Of a stretch of 64,000 nucleotides of DNA, positions 34,440 through 44,669 are shown piece by piece (position 1 is the stretch's first letter; the number at the start of each line of letters is the position of its first letter). A program made the position numbers and the translations under genes. Origin of the DNA: Mixophyes australis (lineage: Eukaryota; Chordata; Amphibia; Anura; Limnodynastidae); NCBI GenBank assembly GCA_036250195.1, contig JAVHZZ010000006.1, positions 155,980,224 to 156,044,223 on the forward strand. Direction: 5' to 3'. The notes under the pieces were generated by a model that was not told the origin of the DNA, searched no databases, and saw only the letters and a list, made by a program, of their open reading frames with translations.

Positions 34440-34633
34440 ATGGTGCTAGATCGCCGTGGAGGGCGGCATTTATAGTTTCAAAAATTCATGAGCTCCGACG
34501 ACGTCACAATGACGATTTGCCTCGTTTTCGATTCCGAAAAAGCGTGAAAGTACCGAGCCAACTCGGCTCAGTACTCGGATTCCCTAAGTTCGGGTGTGTT
34601 CGGCTTCCGAGTAACCGAGCCTGAGTATCTCTA
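34440..34633 (-). promoter_or_regulatory. Promoter end of element 2
   Basis: On the minus strand it matches the promoter ends of elements 1 and 3: terminal TAGAGATA, the CCGAG/CTCGG palindrome, the CRE-like gtcattgtgacgtc and a TATA box TATAAATG (34467-34474). It points into the satellite and then to the antisense strand of the transposase relic. Confidence 0.65.
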
Positions 34634-34641
34634 TCAGTAAT

Positions 34642-34917
34642 ACACACGAAGGTGAAATATTACAGCTTACTTACTATATATTGGTCTTGTAAAATACATG
34701 TAGAAGCAATATTGGAATCACATACAAATTTTATACATTAATCTAACAGGAAGGCACATCGTATATCAATATATATCTATATCTATATATATACGCAGTG
34801 ATAGTAAATTGGAATAAAACATGGGACATAATTAAAAAATCAAGAGCATTTAACACCCAGGAGAACACGCAGATTCATCATTATCCCCAATTAATGTATA
34901 ACGTGACATAATCCATC
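34642..34917. other. AT-rich spacer with TA/TC microsatellite
   Basis: No gene. A (TATC/TA)n tract lies at about 34757-34795. Confidence 0.5.
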
Positions 34918-35704
34918 TAAAACAAAAAAACAGTTGTCAGGGCTTATCCTTTACACTGCATATCTGTGTGTATCTAGCAAAATGAAAACATGAGGTATTA
35001 GTTCATATTTTGATCAAAACATTTAAGCCTGCATCCCAACGTCAAGGGCACCTCATTATATGCAGGTCCTACACTGGCCTATATGCTTTAAATATCATTA
35101 AAATGTAGTTAAAATCAGATGCACTCACCTCCCAGGTATAGGGGTTTACATCTAGCAAGGGATGGCTTGTGAGCCACACCCAAATGTGCCTTAAATAGGC
35201 TTGATGGACAGCTGCTATGATAATAAGGCAATTTTTTTAAACAAAACCAGAGAAAAAACAAGTCCGTGCTCGGTATATGCCATATTATATATGATACCAG
35301 CTGCTTGGCAATAAGCCTGCACTCGGTATATCCCATATTTTATATGGTATTAGCTGCGTGGCAATATAAATGCCCATATGTGTATACAAAACAAAAAGAC
35401 AGTTGTCAGCGCTTATCCTTTACACTGCATGTCTGTGTGTATCTAGCAAAATGAAAACATGAGGTATTAGTTCATATTTTGATCAAAACATTTAAGCCTG
35501 CATCCCAGCGTCAAGGGCACCTCATTTAATGCAGGTCCTACACTGACCTAAATGTTTAAACACCATTAAAATGCAGTTAAAATCAGATGCACAAATATGC
35601 AGTGTAAAGGATAAGCGCTGACAACTGTCCTTTTGTTTTGTATACATATATGGGCATTTATATTGCCACGCAGCTGGTACCATATACAATATGGGATATA
35701 AGTA
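34918..35704. repeat. Compound direct and inverted repeat cluster
   Basis: Positions 34918-35125 and 35386-35594 are direct copies (about 205 bp, over 90 % alike by eye). Positions 35326-35430 and 35598-35704 are inverted copies sharing ggcaatataaatgcccat. A further 45-bp direct repeat (ctcggtatat...ggcaata) occurs at about 35270-35345. No coding sequence is seen. Confidence 0.8.
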
Positions 35705-35719
35705 TTTGGATTAATTATT

Positions 35720-36720
35720 TCTTCTAATATATACAAACCGCTCATTGTTTTGTTGACAAAATCAACCCATCTTTGGAAGTCAGGGACCAATGTTGACTAT
35801 CTAATTTCTGTTTATACATTCTTTTGCTAAAGTGAAGGGATTAACCACATATTGGCTACATGTTTCATCAAAGAGGTTTTTGCTGTTAAGAGAAATATAG
35901 CTATTTTTGGGGAATGCAAACACATGGATACTCCAGTTTCTTCCTTGCAGCTTAATACCACTAACCAAAATCTCGGGGCAAGTGCATAAAAAATGCCAAA
36001 AAGCAAATGACCTTTCTCCACTTGGGCAAATTGTTTCCTCCCTTGTAGTAAATTTTATTAATCTGACTTGCGAGAGATACACTCTGTGCAATATATAAAG
36101 CAGAATTTGCTGAAACCTAGCACAAAGTGTTTCCATTCCCCATTTTAACTGGAGTGCCAGCAAATTTTCCCTATATAGTTCTTTTATCAAAAGTTTATAA
36201 ATGAAAGAGATATTATTACTAGTCTCCATAGTAGGGAATATTTTTCAGAGGGGCATCCTGGAAATTCAGCATTCCACTCCCCAAACTGTAACATTAAAAC
36301 ATGATGAAACTGCAGATATTTAAAAAAAGCTGCCCTAGGGACCTGATACTAAGTTTGAATTTTTTCAAAAGATTTTAACTGATTCTGCATATAAAGCTGG
36401 CCCGCCTTAGTTATCCCAGCTTCAGAATTCATCACCTCTCCAATATTAATAAGTTTAAGTATTTTCTATTACTCCATAGTGGAGTTTCTGGATCTATGAC
36501 AGAGTAATGCAAAATCAAATGCACCGAGTTCCATATACGGATCACCTGTATTAAAAAAAAGTGTATCATTACTCCTGTACTTACCCATTAATAGCATCTG
36601 CAGAGCTGTATGTCCTGAGATCACTTGATTCACTAAAGCATTTTTCAGCCTACTATCCTGAACAGCCCCCACCCAAACACGCTGTTGCACTAATTGAGAA
36701 ACAAAGTACTATAGCTTAAG
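35720..36720 (-). pseudogene. Tx1/L1-like LINE ORF2 C-terminal relic
   Basis: The minus strand holds broken frames at 36469-36690, 35801-36229 and 35566-35790 that read in order like the region after the reverse transcriptase in Tx1/L1-type ORF2. Recognisable segments are LQLKWGMETLCARFQQIL, RVYLSQVRLIKF, then a decayed Cys-rich part with WHFLCTCPEI. Several frameshifts separate them. The family call is from overall pattern, not from the catalytic domain, which is absent. Confidence 0.5.
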
Positions 36721-36826
36721 ATTGGTTAGCACAAGACCCACAGACAGCCTAGGATGTATATTTATCAAGCGCCCAATATAGTGCCCTTTTATAGTGCACA
36801 TGATAGATTTATCAGTTACAAACATT

Positions 36827-37159
36827 GGGTCTGATTTATTAAGAATCTTAAATGAAGAGGTATCTTATTTCAGTCTCCTGGACTAAACCATGTTACAATG
36901 CAAGGGGTGCAAACTAGTTTTCTGTTTTGCACATAAGTTAAATACTGACTGTTTTTTCATGTAGCACATAAATATCAACTTTAAATTTCAGTGTACAAAT
37001 AAGCTATCAAGTATTTGTATACTACATGAAAAAACAGTCAGTATTTAACTTATGTGCAAAACAGAAAACTAATTTGCACCCCTTGCATTGTAACATGGTT
37101 TTGTCCAGGAGACTGAAATAAGAAGTTTCTCAAGTTAAGATCCTTAATGAATCAGGCCC
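36827..37159. mobile_element. Foldback MITE with 3-bp TSD
   Basis: About 135-bp inverted arms (36827-36965 and 37021-37159) begin GGGYCTGATTYATTAAG. Direct ATT triplets flank it at 36824-36826 and 37160-37162. The end sequence and 3-bp TSD fit PIF/Harbinger-type MITEs. Confidence 0.8.
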
Positions 37160-37162
37160 ATT

Positions 37163-38269
37163 GTCCCTATGGGACATAATGGAATTTTAATTATGCGTGT
37201 TTCATCTAATGACTATGGTTGATCTTTCTAGTATTCCTTGTCTTTTATTTATTTATTTATAGAGACAGTATGTAATGAGCTCTAGGCGCATAGTGTTACG
37301 TTTTGATTAGCTTTAAACTTTGTGTCATTGACAAAACATAAAGGGTTACACTGTTTCATACACTGTGGTCTGTGTTAGACACAGCTTTTTAGCGTTTGGT
37401 TTTATCACTCCATGAACCTCCTTTGCATCTTGGCATGAGCAAACCTTTGTTCATTTTATCAATAGGTAATCTTAACAACGGTCATAGGCTCTGCCCAAAA
37501 AAACAGATTACCTAGTGATTTATATACAGTTTTATAGCTACACAAGACATGTGAGTGCTGCTCTCTGGATTCTACTATAATTATCTGCATTGATATAGAA
37601 ACAGTAGGAATGCAAGCATTAAGTACCAGCTACTTGTCAGACTAACATTTCTCCCCCCTGTATCTGTCAGTGCTGCATGTCTCATAGATGAAAATCAGCA
37701 GCTCCAGGGTCTACAAGAACAGGTCTCTCAAATTCTCTTTCAAGTCATAAAAGCACAACTTACAAATCCCTGCCTGCATGTCAACACATCAAAGATCAGC
37801 TAGAGACCATTGTCAGCCACCTCCTTCAACAGCAAGAGACCTCTAGGACTCAAACTACTAGGACTAGCAAGAAATAGCATTATTCTGTAAAAATATAAGC
37901 AGTGAGTCTTATTTATCGAGTGCAAAACAGTAGAGGTGGAAAGCAAAATCCTCTTTGAAGGTGCCTAGATTCTGACACAGTACAAAATAGAAATGTTTTA
38001 TTTATTGGAAGGGTTGGTACTAAAGTACTAACTTTACACTTTCTAATAGTAAACCTCTTGAGATTTTTCTCAATAGAGCAGAGTGGTGGCATCACATGCG
38101 TGGTCTGGCACAAGCCCAATTCGCATGTGCCACTCAGAACAGCTCTCCGCTCTGCTCTTTTGAGAGCAGACCGGTGACATTGTGGGGAATATGGTCCTGG
38201 GAGGAGGTGGGCGACCCTTTACCTCTGGTCCCCCTTGCCACCGCATCCCCTGCACCTACCATTGTTATG
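37163..38269. other. Non-coding stretch
   Basis: No gene is recognised. A (TTTA)n tract lies at about 37243-37260. A segment at 37675-37860 reads QLQGLQEQVSQIL in one frame, faintly like a coiled gag region, but it is too short to call. Confidence 0.35.
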
Positions 38270-38345
38270 CCCCTGCATACACCTTCATGTGTGTAAGGTG
38301 TTACGGAATTTGCTGGCACTATATAAATAAATGATGATGATGATG
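38270..38345 (+). mobile_element. SINE/LINE-type 3' tail
   Basis: The string ggaatttgctggcactatat followed by AAATAA and (ATG)n is the tail common to the SINE copies here. No body precedes it in this orientation. Confidence 0.55.
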
Positions 38346-38389
38346 ACCATCTCACAGCTTTCAGTTCCACTGCGCATGCGTGAAGCAGC

Positions 38390-38662
38390 TAGCTGGTTTG
38401 TTATTCACATCAGCCCCTGCTTCATTGAAGCTTACAGTCTAATTTTACATGCAAGTGGAACACACAGACTAGGGTCCATTTTAACCAGTAGCCAATTAAA
38501 ACTACCAGTATGCTTTTGAACTGTGGGAGGAAACAGGAGCACCCGAAGGAAATCTACGCAAATATGTGGAGAACATACAAATTCCACACAGATAGGACCT
38601 TGGTTGGGAATCGACCTCATGACCCCAGCACTTTGATAGAGCAATGCTAACCATTGTACAGC
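38390..38662 (-). mobile_element. Nearly complete tRNA-headed SINE
   Basis: Read on the minus strand it starts with a head near 38662 containing a diverged A box and ggtcgattccc (B box, about 38610), followed by the body shared with 2391-2646. The tail is missing. Several substitutions indicate age. Confidence 0.65.
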
Positions 38663-39517
38663 CTAGTATTGCTGGGCAGCAGGGTATCACTCAGCTGACT
38701 GGCGATATTTCTTAGTAAATTGCAGCAATAATTAAATCTCCAATAAGCACCTATAGAAAATTATTGTTATCACCGTAGATTAATAAATAGGGATCCTAAA
38801 GCCATCAATTGACAGTGATATATAGCAAATATGGGCACATTACTGAGCTGAATAATATACATAAAATAACTGGAGTGTTTATATGTAACTTAATATGTCC
38901 ACCATGTTCTCTGTCACTCCCTTGTCGCAGGCTGCCAGGTTAGGCAGAGGAACTTCTCTAACAATGCAGACAGTGTTTGAATGACAGCTGTGGAAACTTT
39001 CTATGCAGAAATGCACTGTTGCAAGCTATTTGCATAAAACGAATCTCTCTGCTTTTGACTGTGTATATTATTCTGGCTGATCAGCCCAACTGTTGACTAT
39101 AAGGACATTAACTTGCTGTGCTGTGACAATGAGACTATTTAACACTTTCCAAACTGATTTGCTTTGGGCCACACTGTGAAGTTTCAGGTGGTTATCCAGA
39201 GATCCATTCCAACCTTGCCTTGTGCATTTGAAGTGGGAAGGGAGACAGTAATTTGCTGCTGCTGTACTGCTAAGCAACCATTTGAACTACAGAGATCTCA
39301 GATCACATTCTTTTTTTAAAAAAAAAGCAAATATTTTAATACCTAGTTACAAATAATATTCCTACTTTGGTTAAAGTGTTGTTTATGATGCTATCTACAG
39401 AGCCACTAATTGCAGTTCTTGACTAAAAAAGTTTTTGGAGATATGTAATTTTTTCCAATGTGAAAGTTGGATACTATCAAAGATACTGTATATTTGGATG
39501 GGTGGGGTACGGGTTAA
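38663..39517. other. Non-coding stretch
   Basis: No gene or known repeat is recognised. Confidence 0.4.
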
Positions 39518-40537
39518 CGGCTATGGGAAAGCCGACATACTTTTAAACGAAGTGACAATAACGATTGGTATAAGTCCGATAATAATAAAAAGACTACTTA
39601 CTATATAATAGAAAAGCACTTTTTCTGAATGTTTAAATGAACGGCCAGAGTAATATCCCATTGGGCTAAACAGGTACACTATGAAATTACGTAATTTACC
39701 CTAGACAGACTGAAAATGCCGGTTTTAAAGCGGCAATATCCGGACCCCACGTCCCCTTCGCTCTGCCTGTGAACGCCGCCTCACTGATCACCTCTTCTCA
39801 CTCCCGTCTCTAGGACATTGCTCCCCAGCTGTGGAACGATCTTACACATTCCATCAGGTTAGCATCTACTCTCAAAGGCTTCAAGCGTGGCCTTAAGACT
39901 CATTTCTTTATTAAAATCTATCAGCCCTCCGCCTAACTCCCTTGTCCCGGCTCTCTCCCCCAGTTTGTACCACCCTATTTGTGTCTCCCCCATTCCTTTA
40001 GGATGTAAGCTCTCAGGAGCAGGGCCCTCTTTCCTTGTGTGCTCCTTCTACCCTCTGTACCTCTTGCCCTGCTTCCCTAGCCCTGTTTTCTTAAGCTTTG
40101 GCCTACTTCTCGCTGATTTCTACCATCATTTTCACTCATTGTCCCAGTAATAATTTGATTTGCATTGCCATGTTACCTGTGTCTGTATATATATTTTTAT
40201 TTTGTTCTTTCTGTATCATGTTGTGTCATGTACGGCGCTGCGGACCCTTTGTGGCGCCTTATAAATTAAAGATAAAATTAATAAAATGTATAATGGCATA
40301 CAGATGTGGGGTCCGAGTATTGCCACTTTAAAACTAGCATTTTCAGTCTGTCTATGGTAAATGACGTAATTTCCTTGTGTACCTATTTAGCCCATTCGGA
40401 TATTACACTGGGCACTCATTTAAACGTTCGGAAAATGTGGTTTTCTGTTATATTGTGAGCAGTCTTTTATTATTATCAGGCTTATACCAATCTTTATTGT
40501 CACTTCGATTAAAAGTATGTCGGCTTTTCCATAGCCG
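39518..40537. mobile_element. Foldback DNA element with 3-bp TSD and a LINE at its centre
   Basis: Inverted arms of about 230 bp (39518-39750 and about 40305-40537) begin CGGCTATGG and include AAGCCGACATACTTTTAA. TAA flanks both ends (39515-39517 and 40538-40540), fitting a PIF/Harbinger-like insertion. The LINE 3' end at 39752-40300 sits at the apex of the palindrome. Confidence 0.8.
39752..40300 (+). mobile_element. L2-like LINE 3' end
   Basis: A short frame reads DIAPQLWNDLTHSIR followed by LKGFKRGLKTHFF, the ORF2 C-terminus. The 3' UTR ends GGCGCCTTATAAATTAAAG and an A-rich tail. It is 5'-truncated. Confidence 0.75.
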
Positions 40538-40642
40538 TAATATTGACTGCCACAGATTTAGACTGACCAGAGTGGTTCATTGGTAGATAACTATTCACAT
40601 TGTGCAGGCACAAACTGTTTTTATATATGTTTATGACACCTT

Positions 40643-41848
40643 GGGCCTGATTCATGTCTAAACGCAACTTGCATTTAAGTTTTGTGTGAAAAAGAACATG
40701 AAACTTGTGTGAAGTTCCGACTACATTCAAATCGAAGCAGATTTCAATTTCGATTTCAATCTTGGTATGCTCTGCCTAAATGGAATCAATCTGCGCATGC
40801 CCAGAACTGGCAAATAAGGCAAAGAAACAGAGAGATCAGATGTGTATGCAAGCACTGTTGGAGCGATAGCAAACGCAAGGAGCACTAACTACAGCCTACG
40901 ACTTTAGGAAGTGAAGTGGACGGGGAAGGGTTGTTTGCCATCCTCAATGTACAAAAGGTTCGTGTCAAACCAGAGCGCATGTAGCTATGGCCATATCAAC
41001 CTGTACGGCCGTGGCCATTACTTGATTTTCTGCCATACATCTTGAACCAGCTCTGGGGCTAGTCTAAGTCCTGATTAGTAATAATGACAGTCTTGTGTAC
41101 TTCCAGTAACATGATTTTACAATCAAGAGCAACTGTAAAATTTAATTGTATGTTCAGTAGACATTAGCAACGTTGTAATAAATGTATTTCATGGAAATTC
41201 TGTTTTGCTTTGTTTTTTATGAAAAAAAACCACCCCCCACTATTTATTATTATTGCCTTTATTATTACCAGGTGACATTAATTCTGTATTTTTTTTAATT
41301 TCCTGTGCATTCTTTTGAGAATTTATAATAGACATAGTTATTGGACATATCCTGCAGTTTCTGGTGTAGTAGAGCACAGCAGACCTACACCTGAATTCAT
41401 CTAACAACGTATCATGAGATCCATTCCTTGATGAATTTAGGAGTGCGCAAGACATAAATACGTGCATAGAATACATAACACAAGTTGCACTTAGAATGTG
41501 TGCCCTAATGATATAAGCCCAATGTGTCAGTCATTACTGTTAGTCGCCACTTACACCTCCCTGGTATTTGGTGCAAATTATACAGGTGAAACCTAGCGTA
41601 CTTACGAGAAACACAGGACTTGAATTGGTTGCATCTACATCGAAACGCCCTCAGTATTCCCTTACTGCACATTGCCTATGTTAGTTTGCCCCTTCCCTTC
41701 CCCGTTCTGCCCCAAGTGTCATTTGCGTTTGTACATGAAGTACATGTAATTACGTTCATTGGTGTAACGTCCATTTCTGAGCAGGCGCAGAGAAATTTCA
41801 CGCAAGATATGCTATGCAAGTGGATGTACGTCCGAACATGAATCAGGC
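40643..41848. mobile_element. Candidate Harbinger-like element with short inverted ends
   Basis: The left end GGGCCTGATTCATG and the right end CATGAATCAGGC are inverted, as in many frog Harbinger-type MITEs. The inner arms match only weakly and the TSD is unclear. No coding sequence lies between. Confidence 0.35.
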
Positions 41849-41944
41849 ATTTATGTTTATTCTATATCATATTGTGGTTCATTTTTAACTGAATAAATTG
41901 TGATTGCAGTGATATTGGAATTTTAGATTTAATGTCATTACTAT

Positions 41945-42655
41945 TATTGATCTACATCTCCACCCTCCTCTCTATTCATGCTCCATCCCTCCCTCTCCGA
42001 TCTGCCAATGACCGTCGCCTCTCTTCCCCCCTGATCACTTCCTCCCATGCACGTATCCAAGACTTCGCCCGCGCTGCCCCCCTCCACTGGAACAAGCTCC
42101 CTCCCTCTATCAGAACTTCCCCTAATCTGTCCAGTTTCAACCGGGCTCTAAAAACCCACCTTTTTCTTAAAGCCTTCCAGTCTCCCACTTAATTTCCTAC
42201 CTTTTCTTCTACCTCTTCCCCTTCATTCCCCTTCCCTTATCCTTATCTCTCCCTCTCTCCCCCATGTCTCTCTGTCTACCCCACCCCTTAGATTGTACGC
42301 TCCTTTGAGCAGGGTCATCTCTCCTCCTGTCTTCACCACTCTTAACTAACCTAGCCCTCCTCCTCGAGGACCCTCTTCCCCCCCCCCTCCCCTCTCGCTC
42401 CTTCCTCTCCCCTCTGGGGTTTTCCCTGTCATCCGGGCCCTCCCTCTCGGGCTCAGCCGAATGCACAGGACCTTCCCCTCTCCCCTCCCCTGCCCCTCTA
42501 GCTGTGCTTTGAGCTCACCGAGTTACTGTGCTTATTGTTTACTGTACTGTGCTGTCTCACCTTGTATTGTAACTTTGTTTGTCCCTGTACGGCGCTACGG
42601 ACACCTAGTGGCGCCCTATAAATAAAAATTAATAATAATAATAATAATAATTTGT
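41945..42655 (+). mobile_element. L2-like LINE 3' end with last ORF2 codons
   Basis: The open frame ending at 42192 reads RIQDFARAAPLHWNKLPPS then LSSFNRALKTHLF, the typical ORF2 C-terminus of L2-type LINEs. A C-rich 3' UTR follows, then GGCGCCCTATAAATAAA and an (AAT)n tail at 42630-42655. It is 5'-truncated, and only the last about 80 codons remain. Confidence 0.85.
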
Positions 42656-42867
42656 TTTTCTGGTATATTTATATTTACAAGGAATCACAACTCTCTTTCC
42701 AAAAGCAGCTGAGAGCTGAGTAGATATTTAGTTCCATTCACTAGGGTTTGAGGTCCCATCAAGACTTTGTCCTATCTTTTAAAATGTAGGGATGTAGGAG
42801 AATCTTCAGCTTAGGGTGGTAATGCAGCAATGGAAATTCATGGTGACACTGAATAATGTATTTTGCA

Positions 42868-43480
42868 CACACACACACACACACACACTACATTGCCATA
42901 ATCCCTCTGTTCAATCACACACATACACACACACACACACACATTACACTACCATAAGCCCCCTTTGCCATCACACGCATTACATTGCCACAAGCCCCCT
43001 GTGCCATCACACATACACATTACTGTGCCCCTTCATCACCCCACTGTGCCCCCTTATGATCGCACTGCACCCTCCCCTTCCTCATACTGTGCCATGCTGC
43101 TTTTGCTCCCCTCTTCTCCTGGCCCCCCTTCATCCCTCTGTGCCATGCTGCTTCCCCCTTCCTCACTCTGTGCCATCCTGCTCCTCCCCTTCCTCACTTT
43201 TTGCCATCCTGCACCCTTCCCCCCTTTCCTCCCTCTGTGCCACCCGGCTTCCCCCCCTCCTCACTCTGTGCCATTCTGCTCGCCCCCTTTATCACTATGT
43301 GCCATCCTGCTCCCTCTCTTCATCACTCTGTGCCATTCTGCTCCCCCGCCTTCCTCACTCTGTGCCATCCTGCTCCCCCCTTCATCACTCTGTGCCATCC
43401 TGCTCCCCCCTTAATCACTCTGTGCCATTCTGCTCCCCCCCTTCATCACTCTGGGCCATCGTGCTCTCCCCACCTTCATG
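42868..43480. repeat. CA microsatellite and CT-rich minisatellite
   Basis: (CA)n runs at 42868-42889 and 42920-42942 lead into units of about 27-35 bp around ctctgtgccatcctgctccc. The complement of the same family is found at 46742-47055. The long proline/serine/cysteine frames over it are repeat artefacts. Confidence 0.9.
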
Positions 43481-44065
43481 ACTCTACCCCGGGGCAGTAC
43501 CCCATTAGTTGGTGGGGCAGTACCCCGCCCCACCAACAAAGAGGACGGAGCCATCGTTGTCAGAGTCCACCGAGGAGTACCCAGACTTCCCAGTGGACCA
43601 GTCCGATCCTGGGTACAGCCATTGCTGGGCATCAACATAAACAGGAAGAAAGCAGTGCACCAACCACTATTAAGTCTGCCAGAGAAGAAGTAGATCACTG
43701 TGCGAGAACAGTGGGGACAAGTGCTGTAAAGTCAGGTAAAGACACAGAGGGCACCTTCAGCATAGAGAGACTGTAGGAGATGAGAAGTGCCCCATATCGG
43801 TTAAAGAGAGTTATTATTCTCACAAAGAAAGCTGCACATTTGAAAGAGAAAGCTGCCAAACATACAGGGAGGGCTACTTGTCTTGCTGAAAGAGTTGCCA
43901 ATCTTTCAGGGAGAGTTGCCAGACTGCTAAAGCTAGCTGTCACACTGAGAGAGGGAATTGCCAACCCCACAGATGCGTCTGTCATTGAAAGAGAGTTATC
44001 TGCCAGGGATACTGTTCAAACTGCAATAGGTACAGGTACAGTTCAGATGTCCAGGAAGAGTCCAG
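43481..44065. other. Non-coding stretch with short repeats
   Basis: No convincing gene. Positions 43490-43540 contain an inverted GGGGCAGTACCCC repeat. Positions 43795-44000 contain weak 30-bp repetition (gagagttgcca). An open frame across 43780-44286 runs through the hairpin MITE and is not credible. Confidence 0.45.
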
Positions 44066-44253
44066 GGGGTAAATGTATGAATCTCCGGATTCTTCATCTC
44101 CGGCGTGTTCAGCCTCTTCAGTGCTTAAATTTAAAGCTGCGCTGCATTGTAAAGGGAAGTTTCCCTTTACAATGCAGCGCCGCTTTAAATTTAAGCGCTG
44201 AAGAGGCTGAACACGCCGGAGATGAAGAATCCGGAGATTCATACATTTACCCC
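44066..44253. mobile_element. Near-perfect hairpin MITE, TSD CAG
   Basis: The two 92-bp arms differ at about two positions and are separated by 4 bp. Ends are GGGGTAAATGTATG. CAG flanks it at 44063-44065 and 44254-44256. High arm identity suggests a young insertion. The superfamily is uncertain. Confidence 0.85.
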
Positions 44254-44299
44254 CAGGTCAAGTCCAGGGAAACAGATGGTTTCTAGGTCCAGCCCAAAA

Positions 44300-44661
44300 C
44301 AGCTGATAGAGTCCTGGTCCAGACCCATATTCAGGCCCATTCTGGAGTTAAGTGTATAAAGAATACAATCAATCTGGTGGCTAATATAGCAGACATCCAA
44401 ACTGGTGGTTAGTAAATAAAGCAGATCTACAATCTTGTTACCAGTTTATAAAGGAGACTTCCATTTTGGTGGCTAGCATATAAACATTCTTCAACCCAAT
44501 GACTAATATATAACAGATGGCCAGTTAGGAGGCCAATGTAAAGAACACCCTTATTCTGGTAGCAAATATATAGTAAACATCCAATCTGGTGGTTAGTGTA
44601 TAAAGAAGATCTTCCAAGCTGTCCAGTCTGGAAGCTATTATATAAAGAAGACCTATGTAAG
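44300..44661. repeat. Minisatellite, unit about 40-45 bp
   Basis: Units carry ctggtggctaatatataaa-like and gacatccaatctgg-like strings. The array resumes after the hAT insertion at 46063-46080. Confidence 0.65.
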
Positions 44662-44669
44662 GGCTAGTG

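Larger units (their letters stand above)
20651..34633 (-). mobile_element. Element 2: 14-kb non-autonomous hAT carrying a large satellite
   Basis: The left end starts TAGAGATGCTCACTGAC, the complement of element 1's CCAAAA end. The right end finishes with the complement of the promoter end and ATCTCTA. The flanks are perfect 8-bp duplications, tcagtaat at 20643-20650 and 34634-34641, so the whole 13,983 bp behaves as one insertion. It contains a broken transposase, about 9.9 kb of 112-bp satellite and two LINE fragments inserted later. Strand is given by the ends. The transposase relic faces the opposite way compared with element 1. Confidence 0.92.

Noticed and set aside
37675..37870. Possible gag-like coiled-coil fragment
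   Set aside because: Too short, with no neighbouring retroelement features.
42816..43776. Long Pro/Ser/Cys-rich open frames in several overlapping frames
   Set aside because: They are translations of the CT-rich minisatellite. Openness in all three frames reflects composition, not selection.
43780..44286. 168-codon frame
   Set aside because: It runs straight through a palindromic MITE, and the complementary frame is open as well.
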